From NCBI GenBank assembly GCA_009599575.1, contig VWND01000015.1, positions 992,001-1,056,000 of the forward strand: 64,000 nucleotides of DNA, read 5' to 3'. This DNA is from Blumeriella jaapii (taxonomy: Eukaryota; Ascomycota; Leotiomycetes; Helotiales; Drepanopezizaceae). Numbering within the stretch: the first letter of the stretch is position 1; every line of letters starts with the position of its first letter. The position numbers and the translations under genes were made by a program. The notes beneath the pieces were generated by a model. The model saw only the letters and a list, made by a program, of their open reading frames with translations, made no database searches and was not told the DNA's origin. Shown in pieces: positions 22,094 through 35,330 of this stretch.

Positions 22094-25000
22094 CTATTCT
22101 TCCGTCCGAAAAAAGCGCGCCCTCGAGCTTTTATCTATTAGTACGTCGCTATCCAAATAATCGTACGAATCTAAACCTTCGGAATACGCTTTTAGTTAAT
22201 TTATCAGTTTTGCGAAAAAACCGGAAAACTTTTTATGCGTCAAATAAAAATCGCGCACTTTTAAAAAAGCGTATATAAAATCAAACGCGAAGTACTACGT
22301 TAAATTTTTATTTAAGTTTATTCAAAAAGCTTTATACTAAAAGATTTTTCGCTGCATTCGACAGGCGATCAATTCTTCGACTTCGTATTTAAGCTTATCA
22401 GTTATATTAATAGATTTAGAAGCTGAATTAACCTGACTTAAAAGCGCGTCGTTAGCTGTTTTACGCAGTCGATTAGCGTGAAAAACTAGGTGTACGTTTA
22501 TAATACTAAAAAGGTCTAGCTTAAAAGCGTTGTCGAAAATTTTGATTACAATTTTAAAAAGGCCGTTTATAAAATTGTCGAGCTTGCGGAAAAGCCGAAA
22601 AATCGGAAATAAACGCATATCGAGTTATACGTAATCGCCAACGTTAAAATCGATCGCGCGGCGAAACTTATTCGTTTTTTTTTTTCATTTTGTCGTAAAC
22701 TTATTAAAAATGCGATTTAGCGAAATTCCAGGCGTCGTAATAGCGGCGAGCGTACGCACGAGCTTCGTTTGCGTTTAGCTTATATAAAAAATTAAAAAAA
22801 AAAGAAGTATCGAGCTTCTAATTTCAATTGGTATGAAAAGTGTAACCGTATACAATTTCAAAAAATAAAAAGCCACCTAGATTCTCGTAAAAAAATATTA
22901 TTTAAGCGAAATTTATTATTAAAAAAAATTCGCTTTAATCGTTTTAATAAAAGTTTACGAAAGATCGAAAGCGTTTTTGCAAATATTAATTGTAAATTTC
23001 GGTCTGACCATCGGTTTTAAAATAAGCGGCTATCGAAAGCTTCAGTTATATATCGAGTATTTTGTTTAATTCAGACCAGAAGGTAAATTAATACTAAAGG
23101 CCACGATCGCTAATAATACTTTTTAAAAGGCCAAAATACTTATATACGTAAAATATATACAATTTAGCGAAACTTCGAACGTCGATATTTTTATAGCAAA
23201 AAATCGAAATAGCTTGCTTAAAAAAGCGATTTATTATTACGAATACGTTATTGTAACCGTATTTGTTTTTGTTAAAGCTGCAAAAATTTATTATAATATA
23301 TTTCCAAAAATGGTTAAAAACAGAAAAAGGCTGAAAAAAGCCGGGGCGCTTATTTTTTAAAATAAAACTTTTTCGATAAGCGTAGCAATTGCGATAATAT
23401 TGTTTTACAAAAGCTATTATACTTCGCTAATAATATTGGTCCGAAAGCAATTGCGTAGTTTTGCGAACGCTAAAATAAACGATGGAAATCTGGTCGTATA
23501 CTTTTCGTACAAAAGCCAAACGAAAATAATCGACGTCTGATATTATTAAGCGACCGTAATATAACAGCAGATCGCGTTTAAATATATACGAAATATTATT
23601 AGCGTCGTTTCCTTTTATAGCGTTTCGTACAGCTTTTTTTCGAAAGGCCATCAGATTGCTAGCTGTGCGATTAGCGTGGAAAATTTGGTCAACGATACGG
23701 AATGCGAAAAAAAAATCAGCTATTTTAACGATAAAAACAGCTGTTTCGAAAGTCGTAAAAGGTCGGAATTTTTTAGTTAAAAAGCGGTGATCGATTTAAT
23801 TTGCTCGAAAAAGGATTTGCAGGCGCTGAATACGTTTAAAAAAGTTTTAGCGATCGAATTCGTTCGTACGACGTGTTAATACGTCAGCTAAAAAATTGTA
23901 TTTACTTGGTTTATACGTAATAAAAAAGTTGTAATCGGCGAGAAGCTCGGCTTAGCGTGCTTATCGAGCGTTTAAAAATTTAAAAATTATAAAATATTTC
24001 AAAATCTTATAATTAATAATTATTTTAATTTAATAAATTAAATTAACTAGTTTAATACGAAAGTTGCCTAAAAATCTTACGATTGCGAATATCTTTTTAT
24101 CGTATACGACGTAATTCAGCTTTGCTAAAGCTATGATTTTGCTAAAATAAGCGATTAGAAGCCAGTCGTTATTATAAAATTACGAAAGCACAAAAGCTAT
24201 TACGCCGTCGGAAGCGTTAGTTTTTAATATGCAAAAAAGATTTTGCCTGTAATATTATAAAACTGATGCAATAATAAAAGCTAATATAAAAAGGTCGAAA
24301 CTCTTTTAATATTTAAAAATGAAATTGAAAAAAACGTTAGCTTTAGTTAAATAAACCAAAGGTTTTGCAATTATACCGTAGTTTCGAATAAAACGTCGGT
24401 AAAAGTTACAAAAACCAAAAAAGCTTTATACATTTTTTATAATAATAGAAGGCTTTTAATAAGCGACTACGGAAATCTTTTCTGGATTTATTTCTAAACT
24501 TTTAGTCGAAATAATAAAGCTTAAATAACGGGTCCGAATAACGTTGAATTCAGACTTCCGAATATCGGCCTGTAATTCAGCGTTAGCGAGCTTAAAGCAT
24601 TTTGCGAACGTATATAACGTATTTTAAAAAATCGGACGAATAAATAAAAATATTATTTAAATATACAATGCAAAAATCGTTTAAATAATCGAAAAAAACG
24701 TCGTTTATATAATATTAATAAGTTGCGGATTTATTAATAAAGCTAAAAAATAATATTTTGCATTTATAAGCGCCGTAACGCGTACGAAACGTCGTCAGTT
24801 TTTTACTGGCGGAATTCATTCGAATTTTATAAAAAGCTTAACGAATATCGAATTTCGTAAAAATTCGCGCTTTCGAAAAACGAGCAAAAGTCTTATCGAA
24901 AAAAAAAAAAAAATAGCGATTCTTACGAATAATATTATTAAAAGCTCGATAATCGATACAAAAACGTAATAAACCGTCGGGTTTTTGGCGAAAAACACTG

Positions 25001-26240
25001 GAGCAGCGAAAAAAGCGATGAAAAGTTCGATAAAGCTTTTATCAAAATTATTTTGCAAATAAGTTTTAATAATCTCGAGCTTTAAAATCGATATTTTATA
25101 TAAAAAAGTGTATTTCAGCTTTTTTTTATTTATAATAAGCTCGATTTTATAATCGTAAAACCGATAAAAGGCTAGCTCGTTATTAGCGGCTTTAAAAAAC
25201 ACGTGTTCGAAGTTTTTATATTCCGAAGAAAAAGATTCGAAAAAAAATTTATTCGAAGTTAGCTCTGCTAAGCTAATTAAAAAAATCGAAATCGATATTT
25301 CGTTGGTTCTGAAACGTTCGAAAAAACTATGAAATTAGGTTTTGAAAAAAGTGTTGTACGTAAAATCGTCTAATATTCTGTCGATTTCGTATAAAAAGAT
25401 TAAAAACACTTCAATTGTTTTTTTTCTGGAAATCAGCTTAAAAGCGTGTGCAATAATCTGGCAAATAGAAATTGGATAAATAATAAATTAAAAAATTCGT
25501 TTTCGAACTGATCGTTTGAAAAGTTCAAGAATTAGCTTATCTGAATTATCGATTATATTAAGCTAAAAGGCTATCGCGGCGAAGGCTTTTCTTCGGTTTT
25601 TAATATAACTGTTTTTCGTAAAACGAAAAAGCTGTTTTAACGAAAAGAAAAAAAAAAAGAAAAAATAATAAAAAAGAAATCGTTAATTTAAAAAAATAAT
25701 ATAATTTTTTATATTATCCTACTGGCGTCGCTATTGAAATTGGCACCGCGAATAAAATTCGATCTTTTCGCGCTTCGCACAGCGTCGTAAATCTGCCACA
25801 ATTGATTAAAGTTCTTGTTACGTCTTACAGCATCGTTTTAATAGCGAAATTAAATCTTTCGAAAATGCAAATAAAAAACTTTAATACAACGAGCGTAAAA
25901 AACTATAAAAAAGTAAAATTTCGGCTAATAAAGCTTGCGTTTATTACAATTTAATAAAACTTAATATTCGGCCAACCAAGCTTTTTTTAAAATCACACTA
26001 TAATTTCCGAAATTAATAATTAAAAAAAGAATAAACGATTGTATTCGATTATTAATAATAAAATTAAAAAGCGTAAAATATATAATTAAATAGCCACGAA
26101 TTTTATTATACCTTTTTACAGAAAAAAAAGCCGGAAAAAGTTAAATTAAAAGTTAAAAAAAAAAAAAAAAAAACTTAATCAGCGCCGAATCGATTAACGC
26201 ATAACCGTTCGTTTCAAAGTCGGCGAGCGCTTTCACTTTG
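22094..26240 (-). pseudogene. pol relict of element E
   Basis: Minus-strand remains of protease, reverse transcriptase, RNase H, integrase and chromodomain. The longest open piece, 25,202-24,816, aligns with the start of the reverse transcriptase of G (for example NELAFYRFYDYKIEL against NELAPHRPYDHKIEL). The piece at 23,651-23,427 matches the integrase zinc-finger region, and 22,618-22,337 matches the integrase C-terminus (VHLVFHANRLRKTANDALL). Dozens of stop codons make it non-coding. Confidence 0.9.
25721..25753. repeat. 33-bp palindromic-ended module, element E
   Basis: ACTGGCGTCGC at one end and CACCGCGAAT at the other. It is the RIP-altered counterpart of the module in G, at the homologous site. 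Confidence 0.7.
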
Positions 26241-27935
26241 TACGAAAGGCTATTTTTAGTAAATATAACGGGAATTATTAATAAATCGCTATTAAAAAGC
26301 TTTCGAACGTTAAAATAACGCATATCGCGCAATACGCTTAAAAAAAAGGCTTTGCTTAGGTCTGGGCGTTTCTTCGATTGGCGAAAAAGCTTTTAATTTT
26401 CTCGTATACGTTTTAGAAATCGTTTGAAAAAAGGTTTTCGTTTTTACTACTATTATCAAAAGGCGAATCTTCGGCCGGTTCGATCTCGTTTATATTTATT
26501 AGCCTAGAAAGGCTTTTGGGTAAAACCGAAAATCGGCCCGTAAAAGATCGTGCAGATTAGCCTCGAACCTTTTAATATAAAATAAAAAACGAGCGTTCGT
26601 TGGTCCGATCGAAAAAAAAAAACGCCAAAAGGGGCGTTTTAACATAGAGAAAAAAAAAAAACAGAGGGCTAAGAAAAAGCCTATAAAGCATTTAAACGAC
26701 TTTCGTACGTACGATTTGGCTCGTAGTACGCTTTGGTTAAAAATTTATTATTTTAATAAATAATAAACTTGGTTAAAAAACGATTCGCGTATAAAGTTCG
26801 TTTAGCCAATTGATTTTGTTTTTTTTAACAAACGGCGATAAGCCAATTCTTAAAAGTCGTTGTACGCGCTTATTCCAAATGCAGCTTTTCTCGTAAACGC
26901 TTTGGTATTTTATCGCGGAAAGCGTTCCGAAGCTGCTTATTAATTCGTATTTAAGCGTTCGCTGCGAAAATGAAAAATCGCAAATAAAAGCGCCAAAAGT
27001 CGTCGTACGTATTTATTGCAAGCATTTTAAACTCGTTTTCCGCCTTTTAAACGTCTGAAAAATCGGCCAGAAAATCGGCGATCTTTTTAATTAATTCTTC
27101 GAAAAATATAAGATCGGAGCGGTCCAAAATACGCGGAATTAAAAACTTTTTTACTACGCTTTCGATCTGATCGAATATATAATTTTTGCGAAATCGATCG
27201 CTAGCGAAATAATCGTAATAAAATTCGAAATTGTCGAAAACTTTAGTTTTTTAATAGTATGCTTTATAATTTTTACTATTATTTAATTTAAATTTAAGAT
27301 TCGAAACGCGCTTTATACGAGCTAGTCGAAAGTCAGCAGATAAATAGGAACCATAGCGTTTAAAAAGCGCGTTAAAGTCTTGGCCGTTATAAAAAGATTT
27401 AAAAAAAGTTTGCGAAAAGCGTGGAGGTTAATTTGCAGCGTTTGTTAATTAAAATGAAACGTTGCGAAAAAAAAAAAAAGCAGCAGATTCGCGACTGGCA
27501 AAAGCACGTTCGATAGATTCTACCAAACGCTCTGATTAAAAAGTCTGTCGCAATCGTATAATTTCCAAAAGTTGTCGTTCACGCTTTTGCGCTTTCTTCA
27601 ATTGATTTTGCAAAAGTCTCAACTAAACGCTTTCAACGCTAGGCTAAGAAATGGCAGGCGAAATGGTTAGCGCTTTGCCTTTTCCTTTGTTCTTCTTTTC
27701 TCGGAGGAAAAACTGTTTTTCAGAAAAAAAAGCTTTTGAGGAAGGCTGCTTTTTCGCTGATTAAAAAAGGGGTTAAAATATAGTAGCAGAAGCTAAAAAG
27801 CTTTGCTAAGAAAAAAATCGTTAAACAAAAGCCATCCTTCGCGAAATGCGGAAATAAGCCTTTTCACGACCGGTCGATCATCTTAATATAACCCGTAAAA
27901 AATTCGAAAAAAAAAATAATTTACGCCGTCGCCAG
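26241..27935 (-). pseudogene. gag relict of element E
   Basis: Colinear on the minus strand with the gag region of G (46,267-47,754). Long frames are gone. The order gag then pol on the minus strand and the matching length support the assignment. Confidence 0.8.
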
Positions 27936-27959
27936 CGTAAAAAAAAAAGTTGTTAATAA

Positions 27960-28254
27960 TATAACGATCTAATTAATCGAAAAGCTAAGAAATTAATTAA
28001 CTGATCGCCGCGTTTATATAATATAAAAAACGAGCCTTTAGTTTTATAACAAAAATATTTATTTAAAATCAATAATTATAAAAAGCAAAAGTTGCTAAAA
28101 AAAAAAGCCTTATATATATAAATAATCTTCATAATTAATAGGAAGACCCACCAGAAAACCAGGAAGCTTGCAGCTATACGTAGTTGCTGGAAAGCTTGCA
28201 GCTATACGTAGTTGCTGGGGTGACACGAGAGGTGGCAACAGAGTGAATCGTCAC
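27960..28254 (-). repeat. 5' LTR of element E
   Basis: About 295 bp. The outer 110 bp (28,140-28,254) are nearly free of RIP and show the tandem copy of the AGCTTGCAGCTATACGTAGT segment clearly. The inner part is heavily mutated. It ends in GAATCGTCACA followed by the ATTGG duplication. Confidence 0.9.
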
Positions 28255-28259
28255 AATTG

Positions 28260-29964
28260 GTTCCGAAACGGTGATTAATAGTTTTTTAGAATTATAAAAT
28301 AAATAAAAAACCTCGGTCTGAAATTATAAAATCGGAAAAATTATATAAACGTCAAATATTTTTGCAAAACAATTTGGCTAAATCTATCGCTTTTATAATT
28401 ATATAACAGGCTGTATAATATCGTTTTTTAATAAAACGACAAATTATTATTATAATCAAATTGTTTCGACTCTTATGCTTTTTTACTAGAAAAAAGCTTA
28501 TAAAATCGACCGATATATAGCTTTAACGACGTAAAAAAATAAATAAAAGTTTGAAAAGTCTTTGATAGCGTTGATTAATGCTTGTATTGCGGAAGCAGCC
28601 GTTGCAATTGCGAATAAATCTTTTGCAATTCTCGGAAACTAATAGCTAATAATAATTTTTATTAATAATTTCGTAAAGCTTGTTTTTGCCAAAATAGCCT
28701 GTTTTTATTAAATCATAGACCATTTGTAAAAGCCAGGTACGAATAAAAACGTTTAAATTCGGTGTATCGAAAACGTAAAATCGGTCTCGGAAATACAATT
28801 TGTTATTGCGTATAACGCATTTAAAAAATTATAACGTTTTGGATTTCGAAATACTTTTTGGTTTAAACATTTTTTTTTTAATAACGATCCACAGCTTATT
28901 AATAAAATAATATTTATTTAAAAGTCGTGAAAACTTTTCGTCGTCTGCTTCGGATTATTTTAGCGAAGCCGAAAAAGCGATCAAAACTTCGGTCAAATAG
29001 TATTTTTTAAAAAAGGCTTGGTTTTGAAACTGAATTCTTTCGTTTAAAAAGTCTTGAAAAAGGTTTTAAAAACGTCGGATTAAAAAGTCAAATTTGCCAT
29101 TTTGTTTTCCAGATTTAAATATAATTACAAAATTAAAATCAGCTAAAAATTCGCTTTAACGTATTTAACGTTTGTTGAATTGCTTAGTCGTTATGAAATA
29201 TTTTAAATTTCGGTGGTTTGTAAATATTCGAATTAAATAGGCAGTTTTTTGTAATTCGGCTTGTTAACTTTCGAAGCAACGTACAATAGCAAAAAGTTTT
29301 TTGTTATAAATCTCGTAGTTGCATTCGGCAAAATCGAACTTTTTTGATATAAAAGCGATTAAATAAAATATTTTTGCATCGTTTTTCTAAAAGAAAATTT
29401 CTAAAAAAACGTAATCAGAAGCGTTAGTTTCAACGAATATCTTTTTGTTAGAATTGAAATAGAACAACGTAAATGCAATCGTAAAAGCCGATTTAAAAAA
29501 CTCGAAAGCTTTTATATAATCGTCGTTAAAATTTTATTTAATATTTTTCTTTGTTAAATTTACCAAAAATATAACGATTCTAAAAAAACTTTTAATAAAT
29601 CGTCGATAAAAATTCGCAAAACTTAAAAACGCTTATACGTTTTTAACGTTGGAAGAAAAATTCCAGCCCGTAATCGCTTCAAGCTTTTTAAGGTCTATTT
29701 TGACTTTAGTAATAAAAATAATTATTTTAAGATAAACGATTTCTTAAACTTCGAATTCGCACTTTTTTATATTTAATTACAGGCCCGCGTTAAAAAAAGC
29801 TTGAAAAACAAAATTAACGTGTTTTTTGTGTTTTTAAAAATCGTTTGAATAAACTAGAATATCGTTTATATAAGCTGTGCAAAAGATATTTAAATAAAAT
29901 CGTAGAATATCGTTTATGCGGGATTGAAACGTGGCGGGGGCGTTGCATAGTCCGAAAGGCATAA
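28260..29964 (-). pseudogene. Element D, pol relict (reverse transcriptase, RNase H, integrase start)
   Basis: Read on the minus strand from 29,964, the sequence opens within a Ty3/gypsy reverse transcriptase: [13 protein letters not shown], then [13 protein letters not shown] (the YIDD box with D changed to N). It continues with a RRFI block and RNase H (KIFVETNASDYV near 29,440-29,405). It is cut at 29,964 by the LTR of element A and at 28,260 by element E; the N-terminal part is outside the window. Its sequence is distinct from both other families here, so D is a third lineage. Confidence 0.85.
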
Positions 29965-30234
29965 TGTAAAACGGTGATACCTTGTATTAATAAAAGTTGG
30001 TAGTTTTAGCTATGGTCGAGGCATGGATCCCTCCGAAACCCCCTGCCATTAACTACTTTTAACAAATATAAAAGCAAAGCATTCCCTTAGATAGTACTAT
30101 AAGCACGCAGTTTAATTTATACTTTTTTTTTTTTTTTTTTTTTTCTTTTTTTCAATCTTTTCTAAAAATTCCCTAAACTATTTTACCCACCGATATATGG
30201 CCGTATTAATTTGGTTTTCCTATCTATTTTTATA
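29965..30234 (+). repeat. 5' LTR of element A
   Basis: The same LTR family occurs at 31,683, 42,693 and (minus strand) 57,743. It contains ATATAAAAG as a TATA-like box and a 24-base poly-T run near 30,121-30,144. It lies directly in the reverse transcriptase of element D. Confidence 0.9.
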
Positions 30235-31682
30235 TTTAATAACTTACGCAAAAATTCAAATTTCGGTGTTTCGTTTTTATATATTTACCGATACATCTTT
30301 TAAATTCACAATCAAAATCGACTTCGATATTTCGCTACTACGGCTTAAAAAACCTTTTATATAATATTATTCGCAGCTGTATTATATAAAAAACTTTTAA
30401 TAACTTCTTTTATTTTGCGCATAATTATTAAATTACAAAAATATAATATATTTTAAAAACGTTTGAAATTACGGTTAGGCAATCCTGAATCGTGCGAAAT
30501 TTAAAATTCGAAAATCGCTCCTTTATTTAAGAATAACAAATCGAATATTGGTTTATACGCTTCGACCGCTGCGCTCGGCCTTTTTAAATTAGATTTTTTT
30601 TAATTAAACGCCTGGCGAAAACTCAACCTTTTGATTTTACGATTTATAATTATAATAATTACAATTTGCAGCTTTTTATTAAAAATAGTAAAAAAATGGC
30701 TATACGTGCATTGGCCTGAGCCACGGAATATCGAAACCGTAAATTATACAGCAATATTATATCAATTTAATTAATCTACTAAAAAACAAGTTTTTTAATA
30801 TATTATTTAAATATCTAAACGCAATTTTATTTTATTTAATTTTTTCAAAAAACACAAAAACCTTTTTAATAGCTCCTTTATTAAAAACGATTTTTTTCAT
30901 ACTAAAAACCCTTAATCTGCAACTCCGGAAAACATTTATTCGTTTAATTTAAACCCTATTAACACTTTCGCTAATATTATAAACAACGACGCTTTTCGTT
31001 TTCTTATGCGAGGCCGCATACCCTTTTTTGGCTCTTTTGATGCACTTTTATTTAATAGCGCCAATATTATTAATTTTATCGAAAAATATAAAAAAACTTG
31101 TAAAAATTTCGAAATTTTTAAAACTAAAATATTCGATAAACTTTCTCGCTATTATAATTCAACTATTAAAAATATTATTAAATCGATAAATAAATAAAAA
31201 GCTATTAAAGCTCGAAACTAGCGTAAGCTAGTTAAAACTTTAAAATCGGAATTCCGAAACCACGATCGCTAGCAAATTCGCGATACTATCGCTTTTCTCA
31301 AACAGTTTATTATAACAATTCGCCAAGCCAAAAAACTCAAAACTTATTATCGTATTTATACGAAAGTTTCTAACGTTTTCGTTAACAAAAAAGTCTTAAG
31401 CGAAATTAAATAAAAAAAATTGTTTTTATTTGGCCTTTTAATTAATATTCGTAACAAAACCATTAAGCATTTTAAAATTAATAAACAAAACCTTAAAACC
31501 TTCGATTAATATTTCAAATTTATGAAATTCGTTTTTAAACAAAATCAAAACGAACGTATTATCGAAATTATAAACCAAAAAAAATCTTTTTTTTTTATTT
31601 ACAAAAAAAACGTGGAAGCTTTAATACAAAAATATGCCCAGCTATTAAAAGTTACCGAAATCGCTAAAAAACAATCAATTAT
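29965..31682 (+). mobile_element. Element A, first part (5' LTR, leader, gag start)
   Basis: The 5' LTR is at 29,965-30,234 (about 270 bp, TGTAAAACGG to CTATTTTTATA). The 5' leader and gag follow in the same order as in element B. The gag piece at 31,006-31,197 is a close match to the one at 32,721-32,912 in B. At 31,682 it is interrupted by insertion of B and resumes at 42,960. RIP is heavy. Confidence 0.88.
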
Positions 31683-31949
31683 TGTAAAACGGTGATACCT
31701 TGTATTAATGGGAGTTAGTAGTTTTAGCTATAATCGAAGCATAAATCCCTCCGAGACCCCCTGCCACTGACTACTTTCAACAGATATAAAAGCAAAGCAT
31801 CCTTTTAAATAGTACCATAAGCACGCAGTCCAATTCATATTTTTATTTATTCTTCTTTTCCTTTTTTCAGTCTTTTCTAAAGATTTCCTAAACTATTTTA
31901 CCCACCGATATATAGCCGTATTAATTTGGTTTTTTTACCTACTTTTATA
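31683..31949 (+). repeat. 5' LTR of element B
   Basis: 267 bp. A TATA box TATAAAA is at 31,785-31,791. A pyrimidine-rich stretch and the conserved block ACCCACCGATATATAGCCGT follow. Less mutated than the internal region. Confidence 0.92.
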
Positions 31950-32174
31950 TTTAATAACTTACGCAAAAATTCAAACTTCGGTATTTCGTTTTTATATATT
32001 CGCCGATGCATTTTTCAAATTTATAATCAAAATCGATTTCGATATTTCGCCACTACGGCTTAAAAGACTTTTTATATGATATTGTTCGCAACTGCATTAT
32101 ATAAAAAACCTTTAATAGCTTTTTTTATTTTGCGTATAATTATTAAATTACAAAAATGCAATATATTTTAAAAA
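31950..32174 (+). other. 5' leader of element B
   Basis: Starts TTTAATAACTTACGC immediately after the LTR. I find neither a tRNA-like primer site nor the self-complementary kind seen in element G, so the priming mode of this family is open. Confidence 0.5.
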
Positions 32175-34140
32175 CGTTTGAAATTACGGTCAGGCAATTT
32201 TAAACCGTGCGAAATTCAAAGCTCGAAAGTCGCTTTTTTATTTAAAAATAACAAATCGAATATTGGTTCGTACGCTTCGACCGCTGCGCTCGGCTTTTTT
32301 AAACTAAATCTTTTTTGGTTAAACGCCTGGCGAAAACTTAACCTTTTAATTTTACGCTTTGTAATTGTAGCAATTACAATTTGCGGCTTTTTATTAAAAA
32401 TAATAAAAAAATAGCTGTACGTGCATTAGCCTAAACCACGGAATATCGAAACCGTAAATCATACAATAATATTATATTAATCCAATTAATTTATTAAAAA
32501 ACAAATTTTTTAATATATTATTTAAATATCTGAACGCAATTTTATTTTATTTAATTTCTTCAGAAAACATAAAAACTTTTTTAATAGCTTTTTTATTAAA
32601 AACGATTTCTTTCATACTAAAAACCTTTAACCTGCAATTCCAGAAAATACTTATTTATTTAATTTAAATCCTACTAACACTTTCGCTAATATTATAAACA
32701 ACGACGCTTTTCGTTTTTTTATGCGAGGCCGCATGCCCCTTTCTGGCTCCCCTGATGTACTTTTATTCAGTGGCGCCAATATTACCGACTTTATCGAAAA
32801 ATATAAAAAAATCTATAAGAATTTCGAAGTTTCTAAAACTAAGATATTCGATAAACTCCTTCGCTATTATAACCTAACCATCAAAAATATTATTAAATCG
32901 ATAAATAAATAAAAAGCTATTAAAGCTCGAAACTGACGTAAGCTAGTTAAAGTCTTAAAATCGGAATTCCGAAACCACGATTGCTAGCAAATTCGCAATA
33001 TTATCGCTTTTCTTAAACAATTTGTTATAACAATTCGCTAAACCAAAAAACTCAAAATTTATTATCGTATTTATACGAAAGTTTTTGACGTTTTCGTTAA
33101 TAAAAAAGTCTTAAGCGAAGTTAAACAAAAAAAATTGTTTTTATTTGGCTTTCCAATCAGCATTCGCAACAAAACCATTAAATATTTTAAAGTTAATAAA
33201 CAAAACTCTAAAATCTTCGACTAATATTTCAAATTTATAAAATTCGTTTTTAAACAAAATCAAAGCGAACGTATTATCGAAGCTATAAACCAAAAGAAAT
33301 CTCCTTTTTTCATTTACAAAAAAAACGTGGAAGCTTTAATACAAAAATATGTCCAGCTATTAAAAATTACCGAGATCGCTAAAAAACAATTAATTATTAT
33401 ATTATTTAATCGTTTTGCAAAACTTATAAGCTTGGAAAAGCTTAATAAAAATATCGAAACTTTCGTATTAAAATTTACCGATATTAAAATTCAAAAATTC
33501 TAAAGCAAAATCGAAAGTTTTATATAATAGCAAAAAAAACTTTCTTACGTTAATTTGGATAATAAAAACGATCAAAATGGCTTTTATAACAATTATTCTT
33601 TTTAAAATGCGCGAAGCGATTAATTTCGCCAAGCTACCGTAAAAATAATAGCTGCTTAGTAACAATTTTTCCGTGCTAACGATTAAAATCAGCGAAATAT
33701 TAATTATAATAACGATTATCAAAAGAAAAAAGAAAACCAACGCGAAAACCAAAATCGCGGCTATTAAAATAATAAAAGTAATTATTAAAACAGACCCTGT
33801 AGTTTTAAATATGAATTTTGTAATAATAAAGAAATTTATTGCGAAAAACCCTATATTCGCTCGGAATACAAAGCATTTAACTTTTGTATAAATAATAGTA
33901 TTTGCTATATTAATAAATACGAAGCAATTTGCTTCGGCCCGATAAAAGCAGGAATAAGCTTTTTTAATAAAGCTGAAAACCAAAGCTGATTGAATATTAT
34001 TCGCTTAAAAGTAAAAGGTACGAAATGGAACGATTGCTTAGAAAACAGAAAGGATGTAAAAACGATTTTACTAATAAAAAAGAAAATATTCCAAAAAGCG
34101 TATTAATTAAAAAGAAAACTCTTATTTCAAATATAAATAA
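32175..34140 (+). pseudogene. gag relict of element B
   Basis: Remnants of a fungal Ty3/gypsy gag. The stretch from 32,721 (RGRMPLSGSPDVLLFSGANI, then a FIEKYKKIYKNFEV block) matches the usual RGxxGAPxFxGxNITxFLExYE opening of the capsid region. A decayed zinc knuckle is seen near 33,796-33,860 (FCNNKEIYCEKPYIRSEYKAF). Frames are interrupted by TAA codons throughout. The hydrophobic minus-strand frames over the same DNA are artefacts of AT-rich composition. Confidence 0.75.
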
Positions 34141-35297
34141 AATTCAAATATATAAATAAAAAACAAATATATATATTACTAATGCAAATATCGCATTTGC
34201 AGATATTATAGTTGTATAATTAAACCAGCGAATCACAAAAAAGCAAAATGCTTCTGTTTTATTCGCTAAACCAACTAATATAAAAAAAAACGTTAAAATC
34301 GAAAAGGAAAAAGATTTTGAAATTCGAAAAAAAACCGATAAAACCATCAGAAAAACGCTTATAATAAAAAAAATTGATAACGATATAAAAAATATCGATA
34401 TCGACATTTCGGTGCAAATTATTCAGAAAATACCAGCTTTTAAGCGCTTATTACTAATGCGAAACGAGAAATAAATCGACAAATATATTAGCCCCGAAGC
34501 CGTCGACGAAATTATTAAAAAAATTATAAAACAAAAAATTAAATTGAAATTCAGCGATTTATTTAATACAAAAGGAAAATTCGACAAAATTATTAATAAA
34601 CAAATCCTTGTATTAAAAAAAAACGAAAAGATTAAAATCATTCGAAAAAGAAACGATTTTAAATTAGAAAAAAACCAGAAAAAAATTTATAATACCGCAG
34701 TTAATTTAGCCGATAAAAAAAAATCCTCGGAAAAAATCAGCCTTTTGGCCTTTGTTATAAAAATCCAAAAGTCAAAACGACGAAACTGCTTTTATACGGC
34801 TATAAAAGCGCCAAAAATAAAAATTATATTTGAGAAAAGTACGACAGCCCTCGCTTTATTCGATAATAAAGCCGAAATTAATTGCATAAACCAAAAAACA
34901 GCCGAAGCTAATAGTATCCCGATTATTACCGATAAGCGAATAATTTATATTATCGTTAATAAAAATACGATTGAATTTGATAAAATTATACGAAATATAA
35001 AAATCGACGTTAAAAGTATTATTATTTATAAAAACTTTTTAATAATAAAAAAATGCTTTTATTCTATTATTTTTAAAATGCTTTGGATTTTAAAAAGTTT
35101 CGTCAGTTTTAAATACACCGAAAACGGCCAAATAAAAGTTTTTTTTTAAAACTAAAACCGATTTTTTTAAAGTTAAATCACCGTCGCCGGCGATAAAATC
35201 TTTTTAATCGACGTTTTATCGGGAAACGAATAGCCGGCTCTAGCCTTAAAACAAACGCTAAGCTATAACAAAACCTAAAAAATACTCGGCTAAAAGC

Positions 35298-35330
35298 ATT
35301 TACGTTATTAATCGAAATAACACCGCGAAT
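35298..35330. repeat. 33-bp module, element B protease/RT junction
   Basis: Right end CACCGCGAAT intact; left end ATTTACG is a mutated ATTCGCG. Confidence 0.7.

Larger units (their letters stand above)
21797..28254 (-). mobile_element. Element E: RIP-mutated Ty3/gypsy chromovirus, same family as G
   Basis: A complete 6,458-bp element in minus orientation, with LTRs at both ends and a five-base target duplication ATTGG (21,792-21,796 and 28,255-28,259). Colinear with the near-intact element G (6,405 bp). Every reading frame is broken by TAA/TAG codons where G has CAA, CAG or TGG, the expected outcome of RIP. It is inserted in element D. Confidence 0.93.

Noticed and set aside
30121..30144. 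Poly-T run as a retroposon tail or polymerase III terminator
   Set aside because: It lies inside the LTR of element A, where the other LTR copies have a mixed pyrimidine stretch; it is a locally expanded or mutated tract.
29965..33400. Tandem duplication of an LTR plus gag block
   Set aside because: The first copy resumes exactly at 42,960 after the second LTR of B, so it is a nested insertion.
33468..33983. Hydrophobic 171-codon minus-strand frame resembling a membrane protein
   Set aside because: AT-rich RIP DNA gives Ile/Phe/Leu-rich frames on the strand opposite Lys/Asn-rich gag. The same shadow recurs at 43,034-43,405 and 34,144-34,407.
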